64,000 bases of DNA from Microbacteriaceae bacterium MWH-Ta3 (GCA_003053925.1 QBKD01000001.1:1-64000); one strand, 5' to 3'; positions 25,896 to 35,624 are shown, counted from the first letter of the stretch. A program made the numbers and translations. The notes: a model not told the origin generated them from the sequence alone.

Positions 25896-27490
25896 GTAAC
25901 ACCCTCGAACAGCCGAAGGCTGGAATGCGTTTTGTCAACTCGGCGGCCAACTACATTGACGAGCGCACCAGCATCTCGGGCGCCGTCAAGGCACTCGGTC
26001 GTAAGATCTTCCCGGACCACTGGTCGTTCATGCTCGGTGAAGTCGCCCTGTACAGCTTTGTCATTATTCTTTTGTCGGGTACCTTCCTGACCTTCTTCTT
26101 CGATCCTTCGATGACCGAGGTGCACTACGAGGGTAGCTATGTGCCCCTCAAGGGAATCGAAATGTCGGTCGCCTATCACTCGGCTCTGGACATCTCGTTC
26201 GATATCCGTGGTGGACTTCTGATGCGCCAGGTACACCACTGGGCTGCACTGCTGTTCGTTGCCTCAATTGGGCTGCACATGCTGCGCGTGTTCTTCACGG
26301 GTGCATTCCGCAAGCCCCGCGAACTTAACTGGGTTATCGGTTTCGTCCTGTTCATCCTGGCAATGGCCGAGGGATTCACGGGCTACTCGCTTCCCGATGA
26401 CCTGCTGTCGGGCAACGGCCTGCGCATCATCGACGGCATGGTCAAGTCCTTCCCCGTGGTCGGTGCGTGGATTTCGTACATGCTCTTCGGCGGCGAGTTC
26501 CCCGGACACGAGATCATCCCCCGCCTGTACGTGCTGCACATCATGTTGCTGCCCGCAATCGTTATCGCGATGATTGCTCTGCACATGATTCTGTTGATTG
26601 TTAACAAGCACACCCAGTTCGCAGGCCCGGGCCGCACGAACGAGAACGTTGTCGGATCGCCCATCCTCCCCGTGTTCGCGGCAAAGGCTGGTGGATTCTT
26701 CTTCCTCGTCTTCGGTGTTGTGATGTTGATTGGCGCGATGGTGACCATCAACCCCATCTGGTCGTACGGGCCGTATGACCCGTCGCCCGTTTCGGCGGGA
26801 ACCCAGCCCGACTGGTACATCGGATTTGCCGATGGCGCGCTGCGACTGGCGCCCAGCAACCTGGATTTCGTCATCGGTGGTTACACGTGGTCGATGGGCA
26901 TCCTGTTGCCTGTGCTGGTTCTCGGACTCTTCATCGTGGCCGTCATGTTCTATCCCTTCATCGAAGCGTGGGTGACTGGCGACAAGCGCGAACACAACAT
27001 CGCCGATCGCCCGCGCAACGCGCCTGTCCGTACCGCTATCGGTGCTGCCGGAGTCTCGTTCTACGGCATCCTGTGGGCTGCAGCCAGCTCTGACCTCATC
27101 GCCACGCACTTCCGTGTGAGCATCGAGGCCGTCATCGTGATTCTGCAGTTCGGTCTGTTTATCGGTCCGGTCGTCGCGTTCTGGGTCACGAAGAAGCTGG
27201 CTCTTGCTCTGCAGCGCAAGGACCGCGAGATCGTTCTACACGGTTTCGAGTCCAGCCGTATCGTGCGTTTGCCCGGTGGCGAGTACCGCGAAATTCACAC
27301 GCCTCTCACCGACGCCGAGCGCTGGCAGCTGGTGTCGTACGAAGAGTACGCGCCGGTGGTCCTGCGGCCGAACACAAAGGGCAAGATTACCCTTGGAGCA
27401 CGCTTGCGCTCTTCGCTGTCCCGTTTCTACTTCGAGGACCGCATTGCGCCGGTTTCGAAGGGCGAACTGGAGAGCAGCTCGCACCACTAA
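25892..27490 (+). CDS. qcrB: cytochrome bc1 complex cytochrome b subunit
   Basis: Membrane quinol oxidase core carrying hemes bL and bH. The 532-residue protein has paired His in RQVHHWAALL...GLHMLRVF and in YVLHIMLL...ALHMILLIVNKHTQ, and the quinol-site PDWY tetrad in GTQPDWYIGF, where many bacteria have PEWY. The C-terminal region past about residue 390 is the actinobacterial extension. The start ATG overlaps the qcrA stop; an in-frame TTG five codons earlier is less likely. A strong terminator follows. Confidence 0.95.
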   Translation: MSNTLEQPKAGMRFVNSAANYIDERTSISGAVKALGRKIFPDHWSFMLGEVALYSFVIILLSGTFLTFFFDPSMTEVHYEGSYVPLKGIEMSVAYHSALDISFDIRGGLLMRQVHHWAALLFVASIGLHMLRVFFTGAFRKPRELNWVIGFVLFILAMAEGFTGYSLPDDLLSGNGLRIIDGMVKSFPVVGAWISYMLFGGEFPGHEIIPRLYVLHIMLLPAIVIAMIALHMILLIVNKHTQFAGPGRTNENVVGSPILPVFAAKAGGFFFLVFGVVMLIGAMVTINPIWSYGPYDPSPVSAGTQPDWYIGFADGALRLAPSNLDFVIGGYTWSMGILLPVLVLGLFIVAVMFYPFIEAWVTGDKREHNIADRPRNAPVRTAIGAAGVSFYGILWAAASSDLIATHFRVSIEAVIVILQFGLFIGPVVAFWVTKKLALALQRKDREIVLHGFESSRIVRLPGGEYREIHTPLTDAERWQLVSYEEYAPVVLRPNTKGKITLGARLRSSLSRFYFEDRIAPVSKGELESSSHH

Positions 27491-27498
27491 GTTCGACA

Positions 27499-27539
27499 GT
27501 AGAAGAGGGGCTCACGCGCTGCGTGGGCCCCTCTTCTAC
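27499..27539 (+). terminator. strong hairpin terminator after qcrB
   Basis: A 19-bp stem: GTAGAAGAGGGG with CCCCTCTTCTAC, continued by CTCACGC with GCGTGGG (one G-T pair), loop GCT. It starts 8 bp after the qcrB stop. Confidence 0.85.
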
Positions 27540-27581
27540 GTTCTCAGGCCCCACGTGTACACGGCAACCTTGGCGCGGAAG

Positions 27582-28427
27582 CTAGTCGACCTGCGTGGCG
27601 TATCCGGTCACACCAACACGTGACTCCCCCACCGAAACGAGGATTTCCGAGGGCCGGCCCATGTGCACACCCTGCAGGACGACGAACACGTCGCCGGGTA
27701 CAACCGTCCCAAGCTCCCGCAAATACGCTCCAAGGGCCGCTGCGGCCGAACCCGTGGCAGAATCCTCATAGACGCCGCCAAATGCGAACGGATTCCGAGA
27801 CAACCATTCTCCGTTTTCCATAGGCGCGACTAATTGGATTGTGGGCCATATGTGCTCGGTGCATAGCGCTCGCAATGCCTCGAAATCGTAGTCTAAAGAT
27901 TCCAGACGATCGGTCGAGCGCGCCACCAGCACGGGATGGTGATTACCCGCAAACGCCACCATAGGCGTTGCCGCGGGGTGCACATCGGATCGCGACCATC
28001 CCAGAATCAGCAGCAATTCGTCCAGAAGCGAATCGTCGAGCGGCGCGACGGAGGTAGAGACCGACAACAACGTAGCCCGCAGACGACCATCGTCGTCGTG
28101 CTCGACCAGCACGGGGACGACACCCGCCGCGGTCTCGAACACGAACTCTCCTGGTCCTTGACGTTCTCCGAGAGCAACAGCGGCGGCAATGGTGGCATGA
28201 CCGCAGAACGCGACCTCGGCCGCCGGCGCAAAGAACCGCATCGCGAAACGGCGGTCACCCGCGGGAATCACGAAGGCAGTCTCGGAAAAGCCCGCCTCGG
28301 CCGCAGTGCGTTGCATCGAGTCTCGATCGAGTCCTCGGGCGTCGAGGACGACACCAGCAGGGTTACCGCCCTCTGTCGAGGTGCTGAATGCTGCCAGAGT
28401 CAGGACTGCAGGGGATGACGAGCTCAT
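27582..28427 (-). CDS. PhzF family protein
   Basis: Member of the PhzF/diaminopimelate-epimerase-like fold, probably an isomerase, substrate unknown. The 281-residue protein has the two mirrored domains: the first with STEGGNPAGVVLDA and the conserved Glu in AAEAGFSETAFV, and FFAPAAEVAFCGHATIAA; the second with EDSATGSAAAALGAY. It is monocistronic between the two respiratory operons and does not look part of them. The ATG lies six bases after TAGGCT, so it is probably leaderless. No phenazine genes are present. Confidence 0.88.
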   Translation of the reverse strand: MSSSSPAVLTLAAFSTSTEGGNPAGVVLDARGLDRDSMQRTAAEAGFSETAFVIPAGDRRFAMRFFAPAAEVAFCGHATIAAAVALGERQGPGEFVFETAAGVVPVLVEHDDDGRLRATLLSVSTSVAPLDDSLLDELLLILGWSRSDVHPAATPMVAFAGNHHPVLVARSTDRLESLDYDFEALRALCTEHIWPTIQLVAPMENGEWLSRNPFAFGGVYEDSATGSAAAALGAYLRELGTVVPGDVFVVLQGVHMGRPSEILVSVGESRVGVTGYATQVD

Positions 28428-28433
28428 CGCTCT

Positions 28434-28439
28434 AGCCTA
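28434..28439 (-). promoter_or_regulatory. -10 box of a leaderless promoter for the PhzF gene
   Basis: TAGGCT on the minus strand, six bases before the ATG at 28427. Confidence 0.5.
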
Positions 28440-28455
28440 ATTCCGTCTTAACACA

Positions 28456-28485
28456 GTTGTGCCCCAGCCGAAGCCGGGGCACAAC
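28456..28485 (-). terminator. hairpin terminator after ctaF
   Basis: GTTGTGCCCC and GGGGCACAAC form a perfect 10-bp stem around a 10-nt loop, 14 bp beyond the ctaF stop. It closes the ctaC-ctaD-ctaF operon. Confidence 0.75.
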
Positions 28486-28499
28486 GTGATCGCGTCGTC

Positions 28500-28916
28500 T
28501 TAGCGACGGAAATTACCGCGCACCGGCTCGTAGAACCAGCCGAGGAAGGTAATGACGACGGCGCCAATACCAAAGAGTGCCAGCCAAATTCCGACAGCCA
28601 TACCGAGCATGACAATGCCACCGACAGCACCAGCGAAGAAAGGCCACCACGACCAGGGTGAGTAGTAACCCATTTCGGTGTCACCGTCATCGATATCGGC
28701 GTCCAGACGGTCTTCGGGAAGAATTCCACCCTGACGGCGCAGGTTCAGGAACAAGAACCCGCCCAGCAGCAGGTACATTGCCAGCGTAAAGGGCAGCGCA
28801 ATTGCTCCGACCCATTCAAGCTCGCCCTGGACGTTAGACACCCACACAGGGTAGATGATCGAGAATGCCAGGAAGAATACGGACAGAATCGCGTAGAGAA
28901 CGACGTTAGTTTTCAT
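28500..28916 (-). CDS. ctaF: actinobacterial cytochrome c oxidase subunit IV
   Basis: Small structural subunit of the aa3 oxidase specific to actinobacteria. The 138-residue protein has four membrane helices in two pairs separated by the acidic loop LDADIDDGDTEMGYYSPWSW, which matches the family. It is the last gene of ctaC-ctaD-ctaF, 15 bp after ctaD. Confidence 0.93.
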   Translation of the reverse strand: MKTNVVLYAILSVFFLAFSIIYPVWVSNVQGELEWVGAIALPFTLAMYLLLGGFLFLNLRRQGGILPEDRLDADIDDGDTEMGYYSPWSWWPFFAGAVGGIVMLGMAVGIWLALFGIGAVVITFLGWFYEPVRGNFRR

Positions 28917-28931
28917 GTGATGTCCGCGTCC

Positions 28932-30611
28932 TTACTTGTCGTGGTAACCGTCTGGAGCGGTCTCGGGGTGGTTCAAATCGAATGCCGGAGACTCCGAACG
29001 AATACGGGGAATCGAGGTGAAGTTGTGACGAGGCGGCGGGCAGGAAGTCGCCCATTCGAGCGAGCGTCCATAGCCCCACGGGTCGTTGACCTCGACCTTT
29101 TCCGCGTTGCGGTGAGTCCACCACACGTTGAAGAGGAAGGGAATCATCGACAGCGCCAGGATCATGGATCCCACGGTCGACAACTGGTTCATCCAGGTGA
29201 AGCCGTCCTCGACCATGAAGGTCTGATAACGACGGGCCATTCCCATTACGCCCGCCCAGTGCTGGATAAGGAAGGTCATGTGGAATCCGATAAAGAGCAG
29301 CCAGAAGTGCAGGTGACCGAGCTTTTCGTTCAACATCTTTCCGGTCCACTTGGGCCACCAGAAGTAGAAGCCCGCGAACATGGCGAATACGACCGTACCG
29401 AAGATAACGTAGTGGAAGTGCGCCACAACGAAGTAGGTGTCGGAAACGTGGAAGTCAAGCGGCGGCGACGCCAGGATGACTCCGGTGAGGCCACCGAATA
29501 CGAAGGAAATCAGGAAGCCGAGCGAGAACACCAGCGGCGTCTCGAACGTGACCGAACCGCGCCACATCGTGCCGATCCAGTTGAAGATCTTCACACCCGT
29601 CGGCACAGCAATCAGCATCGTCATCAGTGCGAAGAAGGGCAACAGCACCGAGCCAGTGACGTACATGTGGTGAGCCCATACCGTCATCGACAGCGCGGCA
29701 ATAGTAATCGTGGCGAAGACCAGCGTCTTGTAACCGAAAATCGGCTTACGCGAGAACACGGGAATGATCTCGGAGATAATTCCGAAGAACGGCAACGCGA
29801 TGATGTACACCTCGGGGTGACCGAAGAACCAGAAGAGGTGCTGCCAGAGCAATCCCCCACCTGTGGCTGCGTCATACACATGGGATCCAAATACGCGGTC
29901 CGAGCCCAAAGCCAGTGCGGCGGCGGCGAACACGGGGAACACCATGATGACGAGCAGCGAGGTGATCAGGGTGTTCCAGGAGAACACCGACATACGCCAC
30001 ATGGTCATACCGGGTGCACGCATCGTAATGATGGTGGTGATGAAGTTCACGGCGCCCATGATGGTACCGAAACCGGACAGACCGAGTCCGAATACCCACA
30101 TGTTCGATCCAATGCCGGGCGAGAACGTGGTAGTCGACAGCGGCGTGTACGCGAACCAACCGAACGAGGCGGCACCTTGGGGGGTAAGGAAGCCTGCGGT
30201 TGCGACGGCCGAGCCGAAGAAGTACAGCCAGAAGGCCAGTGCGTTCAGTCGCGGGAACGCGACGTCGGGTGCACCGATTTGCAGCGGCATCAGGACGTTC
30301 GCGAACGCGGCAAACAGCGGAGTTGCGAACATCAGCAACATAATCGTGCCGTGCATGGTGAAAAGCTGGTTGTACTGCTCTTTGGTCACCAGGTCAAGAC
30401 CGGGCTGGAAGAGCTGGGCACGGATGATCAGAGCCATCACGCCACCAATGAGGAAGTAGACGAACGACGTCACAAAGTACATGTACCCGATGGTCTTGTG
30501 GTTCGTCGTGGTCAGGTAGTCAAGGAAAACCAGACCGGACTTCCCCGCGCGGACGGTGCTGGCACCGGCCGGGATCGGGGACACTGCGGGACGAGGAGCT
30601 GTAGTGGTCAT
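28932..30611 (-). CDS. ctaD: cytochrome c oxidase subunit I
   Basis: Catalytic subunit of the aa3 oxidase with heme a, heme a3 and CuB. The 559-residue protein has twelve membrane helices; the His ligands are seen in [28 protein letters not shown] (His and Tyr of the CuB site) and [10 protein letters not shown], and the late [14 protein letters not shown] region carries the a and a3 heme ligands. The N-terminal Pro/Ala-rich stretch and long C-terminus are typical in actinobacteria. It lies 9 bp after ctaC. Confidence 0.96.
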   Translation of the reverse strand: MTTTAPRPAVSPIPAGASTVRAGKSGLVFLDYLTTTNHKTIGYMYFVTSFVYFLIGGVMALIIRAQLFQPGLDLVTKEQYNQLFTMHGTIMLLMFATPLFAAFANVLMPLQIGAPDVAFPRLNALAFWLYFFGSAVATAGFLTPQGAASFGWFAYTPLSTTTFSPGIGSNMWVFGLGLSGFGTIMGAVNFITTIITMRAPGMTMWRMSVFSWNTLITSLLVIMVFPVFAAAALALGSDRVFGSHVYDAATGGGLLWQHLFWFFGHPEVYIIALPFFGIISEIIPVFSRKPIFGYKTLVFATITIAALSMTVWAHHMYVTGSVLLPFFALMTMLIAVPTGVKIFNWIGTMWRGSVTFETPLVFSLGFLISFVFGGLTGVILASPPLDFHVSDTYFVVAHFHYVIFGTVVFAMFAGFYFWWPKWTGKMLNEKLGHLHFWLLFIGFHMTFLIQHWAGVMGMARRYQTFMVEDGFTWMNQLSTVGSMILALSMIPFLFNVWWTHRNAEKVEVNDPWGYGRSLEWATSCPPPRHNFTSIPRIRSESPAFDLNHPETAPDGYHDK

Positions 30612-30620
30612 TGTTCAGCC

Positions 30621-31472
30621 TTATCCTTCGTTGTTTCCGGTTGTACCCGGGAGGTTGAGGTTCACGTTGTAATCGGGACCGAGTCGACCAGTCTGGCCAG
30701 CGTCACGAAGCGACTGCACGTAGGCGTCGTATTCTTCCTGCGACACGACCTCGACGTTGAAGAGCATCAACGAGTGGTATTCGCCACAGAGTTCAGCGCA
30801 CTTACCTGCATAGGTGCCTTCCTTTTCCGGCGTCACGTACCAGTGGTTCGTCTTACCGGGGATGGTGTCCTTCTTGTAGAGGAAGTCGACAATCCAGAAC
30901 GAGTGCTGGACGTCACGCGACTCCAGGATGATTTCCGTCGTCTTGCCAACGGGCAGGTACAACGTGGGAAGCGACTCGGCGATGATGAGGTTGTCCTCGT
31001 CCTCCTGGGCCTGAATACCCGAGAAGTAGACGTCGTCACTGATGTAGTTGAAGTCCCACGCCCAACGCTTGGCGAACACCTCGATGGTCACCTCGGGCTC
31101 GACAGGCTCTTCAATTGCGGCCTGGTCACGCGCGGTAAATGCAAAGAATCCGATGATGAGAATCAACGGGACAATCGTGAAGAACGCCTCGATGGGCGTG
31201 TTGTAGCGCAACTGGGCAGGAATTCCCGTATCGGACTTGCGGCGACGGTACGCAATCGCGGCCCAGAGCAGCAATCCCCACGTGATGATTCCGACGATCA
31301 TCAACACAATCCAGGAGGTCGACCAGAGGCCAATGACGCGTGAGGTTTGGTTGGTGATACCCGCCTCCGACGGGAGCCAACCGGTCAATTCCTGCTGGGT
31401 GCAGCCGGATAGGGCCAGTGCGGAAACTGCAGCGGTCGCCCCTGCAATCCAACGAAGTCGGTTTTGTGACAC
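30621..31472 (-). CDS. ctaC: cytochrome c oxidase subunit II
   Basis: Carries the dinuclear CuA centre that receives electrons from QcrC. The 283-residue precursor has a lipoprotein-type signal with LSGC (Cys24), two membrane helices (about 48-72 and 93-113) and a cupredoxin domain with CAELCGEYHSLM, holding the Cys, Glu, Cys, His and Met ligands. The start is a GTG at 31472 with GAGAGG upstream; a TTG seven codons earlier is in frame. First gene of ctaC-ctaD-ctaF. Confidence 0.95.
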   Translation of the reverse strand: MSQNRLRWIAGATAAVSALALSGCTQQELTGWLPSEAGITNQTSRVIGLWSTSWIVLMIVGIITWGLLLWAAIAYRRRKSDTGIPAQLRYNTPIEAFFTIVPLILIIGFFAFTARDQAAIEEPVEPEVTIEVFAKRWAWDFNYISDDVYFSGIQAQEDEDNLIIAESLPTLYLPVGKTTEIILESRDVQHSFWIVDFLYKKDTIPGKTNHWYVTPEKEGTYAGKCAELCGEYHSLMLFNVEVVSQEEYDAYVQSLRDAGQTGRLGPDYNVNLNLPGTTGNNEG

Positions 31473-31570
31473 CTCGTACCTCTCGAACGTCAATGTGTCT
31501 AATGAGTATTGTCAGTCTACGCGGTTGAGGTCACCGATATTGCGCCTCACACGCCTATTACGCCGCGTAT

Positions 31571-31617
31571 TGGGACAAAAAGTGCCCCTCGCGCACGTAG
31601 TTGTGACTTTGGTCCCA
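31571..31617 (-). terminator. imperfect hairpin after erpA
   Basis: TGGGAC(C)AAAGT and its approximate inverse ACTTTTTGTCCCA flank a 22-nt loop five bases beyond the erpA stop. It could end erpA transcripts. The stem is interrupted. Confidence 0.35.
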
Positions 31618-31621
31618 GTTC

Positions 31622-31984
31622 CTAGTGGAATGAGTCGCCACACGCACAGGAATTCTGTGCGTTGGGGTTGTCAATCTGGAATCCCGACTTGGCAATCGAG
31701 TCTTCAAAGTCGATGACAGCGCCGTTGAGATACGGTGTGCTCTTCTTATCAATAACGACCTCGACGCCGCCGAAATCGACGATTGCATCGCCCTCCAACA
31801 CGCGCTCATCGAAGAACAGGTCGTAGCGCAAGCCGCTGCAACCGCCCGACTTGACGGCGAGGCGCAGACGGTAGTCGTCACGCTGTTCGCGCTCCATCAA
31901 AGCCTTTGCCTTGGCTGCTGCAGCTTCGGTCAGAAGCACACCGTGGGTGGCTTCGGTGATGGGTGTTCCCGTGAATTCAGTCAT
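31622..31984 (-). CDS. erpA: A-type iron-sulfur cluster insertion protein
   Basis: Carrier that delivers iron-sulfur clusters to client proteins. The 120-residue product has the three conserved Cys (Cys49 in SGGCSGLRY, Cys113 and Cys115 in NSCACGDSF) of the IscA/ErpA/SufA family. The Rieske protein in this window is a plausible client. The ATG lies six bases after TAAAAT, so the transcript is probably leaderless. erpA upstream of ctaC is a common actinobacterial arrangement. Confidence 0.92.
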   Translation of the reverse strand: MTEFTGTPITEATHGVLLTEAAAAKAKALMEREQRDDYRLRLAVKSGGCSGLRYDLFFDERVLEGDAIVDFGGVEVVIDKKSTPYLNGAVIDFEDSIAKSGFQIDNPNAQNSCACGDSFH

Positions 31985-31990
31985 ACTGCG

Positions 31991-31996
31991 ATTTTA
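31991..31996 (-). promoter_or_regulatory. -10 box of a leaderless promoter for erpA
   Basis: TAAAAT on the minus strand, six bases before the ATG at 31984. It sits in the 22-bp gap after the dipeptidase stop. Confidence 0.6.
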
Positions 31997-32006
31997 CCTG
32001 ACGCGA

Positions 32007-33437
32007 TTACTCTCCGCGCTCATCCAAACGTGATAACAGCAACGTTTCCGCCAGAATCGCGCGGTGAAACACAACCAGCGACAGGGATTCATTGGGACTG
32101 TGTGCTCGCGATTCCGGATCTTCGACGCCCGTTACCAAAATTTGCGCGTCGGGGAACACCGAATTCAACTGCGCAATGAACGGAATGGACCCACCGACAC
32201 CGGCGCACACAGGATCGGCGCCGTCCCACGCGTCGCGCAGCGCCTCGAGTTCGAGCGCCGCGGCCGAACCCGATGCATCGACAAGGAAGGGATTACCCAA
32301 ATCCACATCGGCAATATCGACGTGCGCTCCCCATGGCGTGTGTGCCGCAATGTGGGCGGACAGTGCTTCGAAGGCAGCCTGCGCCGTTTGACCGGGCGCC
32401 ACACGCATCGATACCTTGACGCGCACCGAGGGCAGCACCGTGTTGGACGCGTTCATCACAGTGGGCGCGTCAATTCCGGTGACGGTCAACGATGGCTGGA
32501 ACCACAGGCGCGACAAGATTGGCCCCGAACCAATATCCGATACCCCTGGCAGCAGACCCGAATCATGCTGCAGCTCATCGAGGGTAAAGTCCGGAACCGG
32601 CGCCTCGTGTCGGTGAAGTCCCGCGATGGCCACGCTGCCGTCCGCGGTATAGAAGGAATCAAGAAGGCGTACTGCCGCCATCATGCCGTCGGGTACCGCT
32701 CCGCCCAACATGCCGGAGTGCGAGGCGTGGGCCAGCGTCGACACCGTAAGAGTGCACGTGACATTGCCACGCAGGCTCACCGTAAGCGACGGGATATCCA
32801 CCGATCGGTTGTCACTGTCGGCAACGACGATGACATCCGCTGCGAGGCGGTCGCGCCACCGCGACAGAATCTGGGGGAAGGATTTCGATCCAAATTCCTC
32901 TTCGCCCTCGATAAAGACAACAATTCCAATATTGGGGTTGCCCGCCGTGACGGCAGCCAGGGTGTCGAGCGCCGTGAGGTGCACCATCACACCTGCCTTA
33001 TCATCGGCTGCGCCGCGACCGTACAGGCGGCCGTCCCGAATCTCGGGGTCGAACGGGTTGCTGTCCCACAACTCGAGGTCGCCCTCGGGCTGCACATCGT
33101 GGTGGGCGTACAACATGACCGTGGGATACCCAGGTGCGGCGTTCCGACGAGCGATGACGGCCTCGCGCCCCATGGCAGTATCACCACCTCCCTGTGAATC
33201 CGAAGCGGGTTCACGCACAATCCATACGCCCTCGTTGTCGCCACCGCGAGCGAAGAGGGGCGAAGCAGACAGACGAGCGTGCACATGCTGCGCCGTGGCG
33301 GCCACGTGAGTCAGGTCAAAACCGTCCCACGACACACTGGGAATTCGCACCAACTGCATGAGTTCATCGAGAGCGCCGGGAAAGGCCGCCGCCGTGGCGT
33401 CTCGGAGGGAATCGAGTGAGCGCAAAGAATCGGTCAT
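32007..33437 (-). CDS. M20 family dipeptidase
   Basis: Metal-dependent peptidase of 476 residues, PepV/carnosinase-like. Visible signatures are LYAHHDVQPEG, RLYGRGAADDKAG with the bridging Asp, IEGEEEFGS with the catalytic Glu, and the dimer-interface TVSTLAHASHSGMLGG. It differs from the shorter M20 enzyme at 4377. The start is ATG 33437 seven bases after TAAGAT; a longer open frame upstream has no good start. The substrate is probably dipeptides but not determinable. Confidence 0.88.
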   Translation of the reverse strand: MTDSLRSLDSLRDATAAAFPGALDELMQLVRIPSVSWDGFDLTHVAATAQHVHARLSASPLFARGGDNEGVWIVREPASDSQGGGDTAMGREAVIARRNAAPGYPTVMLYAHHDVQPEGDLELWDSNPFDPEIRDGRLYGRGAADDKAGVMVHLTALDTLAAVTAGNPNIGIVVFIEGEEEFGSKSFPQILSRWRDRLAADVIVVADSDNRSVDIPSLTVSLRGNVTCTLTVSTLAHASHSGMLGGAVPDGMMAAVRLLDSFYTADGSVAIAGLHRHEAPVPDFTLDELQHDSGLLPGVSDIGSGPILSRLWFQPSLTVTGIDAPTVMNASNTVLPSVRVKVSMRVAPGQTAQAAFEALSAHIAAHTPWGAHVDIADVDLGNPFLVDASGSAAALELEALRDAWDGADPVCAGVGGSIPFIAQLNSVFPDAQILVTGVEDPESRAHSPNESLSLVVFHRAILAETLLLSRLDERGE

Positions 33438-33444
33438 GAGGGTA

Positions 33445-33450
33445 ATCTTA
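33445..33450 (-). promoter_or_regulatory. -10 box of a leaderless promoter for the M20 dipeptidase
   Basis: TAAGAT on the minus strand, seven bases before the ATG at 33437; diverges from the DUF3043 gene. Confidence 0.55.
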
Positions 33451-33475
33451 GAACCCTTGATACAAAGGAGTTCGG

Positions 33476-34033
33476 GTGACCGAGAGCAACAAGGACGAGA
33501 CCACACCAGTAGGCAAGGGTCACGCCACCCCCTCGCGCAAGGAACGAGAAGCCGCCAACAAGCGCCCGCTCGTTTCCGCCGACCGCAAGGCTGCCCGCAA
33601 GGCACAAGCCGCACGCAATGCCGCGGAACGCGCCAAGGTGCGCGCGGGCATGGAAGCGGGCGACGAAAAGTACTTGCCGCTGCGCGACAAGGGGCCCCAG
33701 CGTCGTTATGTGCGTGATTTTGTCGACGCGCGCTGGACCGCAGGCGAATTTATGGTTCCCGCCATGATCCCCGTTGTCATTGTGTCGTTATTCCCCAATT
33801 TCAACGATGCGGCGTTCCAGCTGTCCATTCTGGTGGCGATTTATGGCCTGTTCCTTCTGGCAATCCTCGACGGTTTGATTATTGGCCGTCAGGTCTTCAA
33901 GCGCCTGGAAGCGAAGTACGGTGCAGGAAATGTCGAGAAGGGCGTGAAGTGGTACGCCGCGATGCGCGCCTTCCAATTCCGCCCACTGCGTCTGCCCAAG
34001 ATTGCCGTGAAGCGCGGCGAGTTCCCCGTCTAG
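33476..34033 (+). CDS. DUF3043 family membrane protein
   Basis: A 185-residue actinobacterial protein with a highly charged N-terminus (Lys/Arg/Ala-rich to about residue 70), the conserved RRYVRDFVDARWTAGEF segment, and two membrane helices (about 88-106 and 112-135). Function unknown. The GTG start follows AAGGAG. Between erpA and pyrD-type genes this protein is often seen in actinobacteria. Confidence 0.85.
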   Translation: MTESNKDETTPVGKGHATPSRKEREAANKRPLVSADRKAARKAQAARNAAERAKVRAGMEAGDEKYLPLRDKGPQRRYVRDFVDARWTAGEFMVPAMIPVVIVSLFPNFNDAAFQLSILVAIYGLFLLAILDGLIIGRQVFKRLEAKYGAGNVEKGVKWYAAMRAFQFRPLRLPKIAVKRGEFPV

Positions 34034-34047
34034 ATCGTTTTTACTGC

Positions 34048-34086
34048 GCCGAGGGCCGCATCGTGCACGACGATGCGGCCCTCGGC
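34048..34086. terminator. bidirectional terminator between DUF3043 and pyrD
   Basis: A 17-bp perfect stem, GCCGAGGGCCGCATCGT with its inverse, and a 5-nt loop. It serves both converging genes. Confidence 0.85.
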
Positions 34087-34100
34087 ATTTAACGAATGAA

Positions 34101-35132
34101 TTACGCGGTGACGCGACGCGCACGCTCGAGGCCGCGCGTAATGTGCCGAGCCCACCAGGGTCCTTCATAGATGTATCCCGTGTAGCCCTGCACAAGGGTC
34201 GCTCCCGCGTCGAGCCGTTCCGCCACATCCGCTGCAGTTTCGACACCGCCCACCGAAATAATGCACATCTCGGCAGGAACTTCTGCTCGTAACACCGACA
34301 AGATCTGCAGTGAACGCTGGGCGACGGGCGGACCCGACAGGCCACCGGCGCCAATCGATTCCACCTGCGACGCGGGGGTCGACAACCCGTCACGCGACAA
34401 CGTCGTATTGGTCGCAATGATTCCCGCCAATTCCAGTCGAGTCGCAAGTGCCGCGACCGCAGAAACGCCGTCGTCCGTCAGGTCGGGAGCAATCTTGACC
34501 AGAACGGGGGTGGGCGCCGACGCGGACTTGACCGCGGCCAGCAAGGGTTCAAGTTTGTCGATTTCCTGCAAGCCCCGCAATCCCGGTGTATTCGGGGAGG
34601 ACACGTTGACGACGAGGTAATCGGCTAGCGGGGCCAGAAGCGTTGCACTGGCCACGTAATCGGCCTCGGCATGATCGACATCGACCACTCGGCTTTTCCC
34701 AATATTGACGCCGACGATGGGGCCGGGGCGCTTGCGGTGTCGCAGACGCGGCGCGACCGCCTCGGATCCGTCATTGTTGAAACCCATGCGGTTAATCAAC
34801 GAACGGTCCGGGATCAAACGGAACAATCGAGGCGCCGGGTTCCCCGACTGGGCCAATGCGGTCACCGTGCCCACCTCGACATGACCAAAGCCAAAACCCC
34901 ACAGCGCGTGGAACATCGTGGCGTTCTTATCAAAACCCGCGGCAAGACCGAACGGTGATTCGAAGGTCAGACCCAGCGTCTGGACACGCAATGCCGGGTC
35001 AGGGCGAGTCACACGACGCAGCAAGGGAACCACGCCCATTTTCTGTACCATCTTGAGGAACCCCGCAACCACATTGTGAGCGGTCTCGGGGTCCATGCGT
35101 GCGAAAAACGTGCGGAAAATAAACGCGTACAT
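34101..35132 (-). CDS. pyrD: quinone-dependent dihydroorotate dehydrogenase (class 2)
   Basis: Oxidises dihydroorotate to orotate in pyrimidine synthesis and passes electrons to the quinone pool. The 343-residue protein has the N-terminal membrane-associating helices ([20 protein letters not shown]), the FMN site, NVSSPNTPGLRGLQ with the Ser base of class 2 enzymes, and VKIAPDL. The ATG overlaps the nrdR stop by one base (TAATG). It is the third gene of hisD-nrdR-pyrD. Confidence 0.95.
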   Translation of the reverse strand: MYAFIFRTFFARMDPETAHNVVAGFLKMVQKMGVVPLLRRVTRPDPALRVQTLGLTFESPFGLAAGFDKNATMFHALWGFGFGHVEVGTVTALAQSGNPAPRLFRLIPDRSLINRMGFNNDGSEAVAPRLRHRKRPGPIVGVNIGKSRVVDVDHAEADYVASATLLAPLADYLVVNVSSPNTPGLRGLQEIDKLEPLLAAVKSASAPTPVLVKIAPDLTDDGVSAVAALATRLELAGIIATNTTLSRDGLSTPASQVESIGAGGLSGPPVAQRSLQILSVLRAEVPAEMCIISVGGVETAADVAERLDAGATLVQGYTGYIYEGPWWARHITRGLERARRVTA

Positions 35133-35617
35133 TACGCGTCCTCCCCCGGTTCGGCCACGTCGGTCAGGCGGCGTTCGTCATCTCGGAGGCTTTCAATAAC
35201 GCTCTCGAAATCAGCCAAGGAATCGAAACCCTGGTAGACCGATGCAAAGCGCAGATATGCCACCACGTCGAGGCCGCGCAACTCCGGCAAAATTGACAAT
35301 CCAATGTCGTTCGCTTCAATCTGCGAGACGCCCGTCTGACGGATCGCCTCTTCCACCCGCTGGGCAAGTCCCGCCAAATCGACATCGGTCACGGGGCGGC
35401 CCTGGCAGGCCTTGCGCACACCTGACACGATCTTGTCGCGCGAGAAGGGCTCGACGACTCCGCTGCGCTTGATCACCATCAAACTCGCGGTTTCGGTCGT
35501 GGAGAAACGCCCGGAGCATTCGGGGCACTGTCGCCGACGGCGAATGGATAAGCCGTCATCAGAGGTGCGCGAATCGATTACCCGGCTATCGGGATGACGA
35601 CAGAAAGGACAATGCAT
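35132..35617 (-). CDS. nrdR: transcriptional repressor NrdR
   Basis: Nucleotide-sensing repressor of ribonucleotide reductase genes. The 161-residue protein has the zinc ribbon (Cys3, Cys6, Cys31, Cys34 in CPFC and CPEC) and an ATP-cone domain ([20 protein letters not shown]). No nrd gene or NrdR box was found in this window, so its targets lie elsewhere. It lies 7 bp after hisD. Confidence 0.95.
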   Translation of the reverse strand: MHCPFCRHPDSRVIDSRTSDDGLSIRRRRQCPECSGRFSTTETASLMVIKRSGVVEPFSRDKIVSGVRKACQGRPVTDVDLAGLAQRVEEAIRQTGVSQIEANDIGLSILPELRGLDVVAYLRFASVYQGFDSLADFESVIESLRDDERRLTDVAEPGEDA

Positions 35618-35624
35618 GGTTGAC

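Noticed and set aside
25892-27490. The PDWY tetrad of QcrB as a novel feature
   Set aside because: Variation from PEWY at this site is known among actinobacterial bc1 complexes.
27582-28427. Phenazine biosynthesis
   Set aside because: A PhzF-family fold alone is common outside phenazine producers and no other phz genes are present.
28917-31343. An 808-codon open frame opposite ctaD and ctaC
   Set aside because: It is antisense to two clear oxidase genes and its product is a low-complexity His/Glu/Arg-rich sequence without domains, as arises from high-G+C codon bias.
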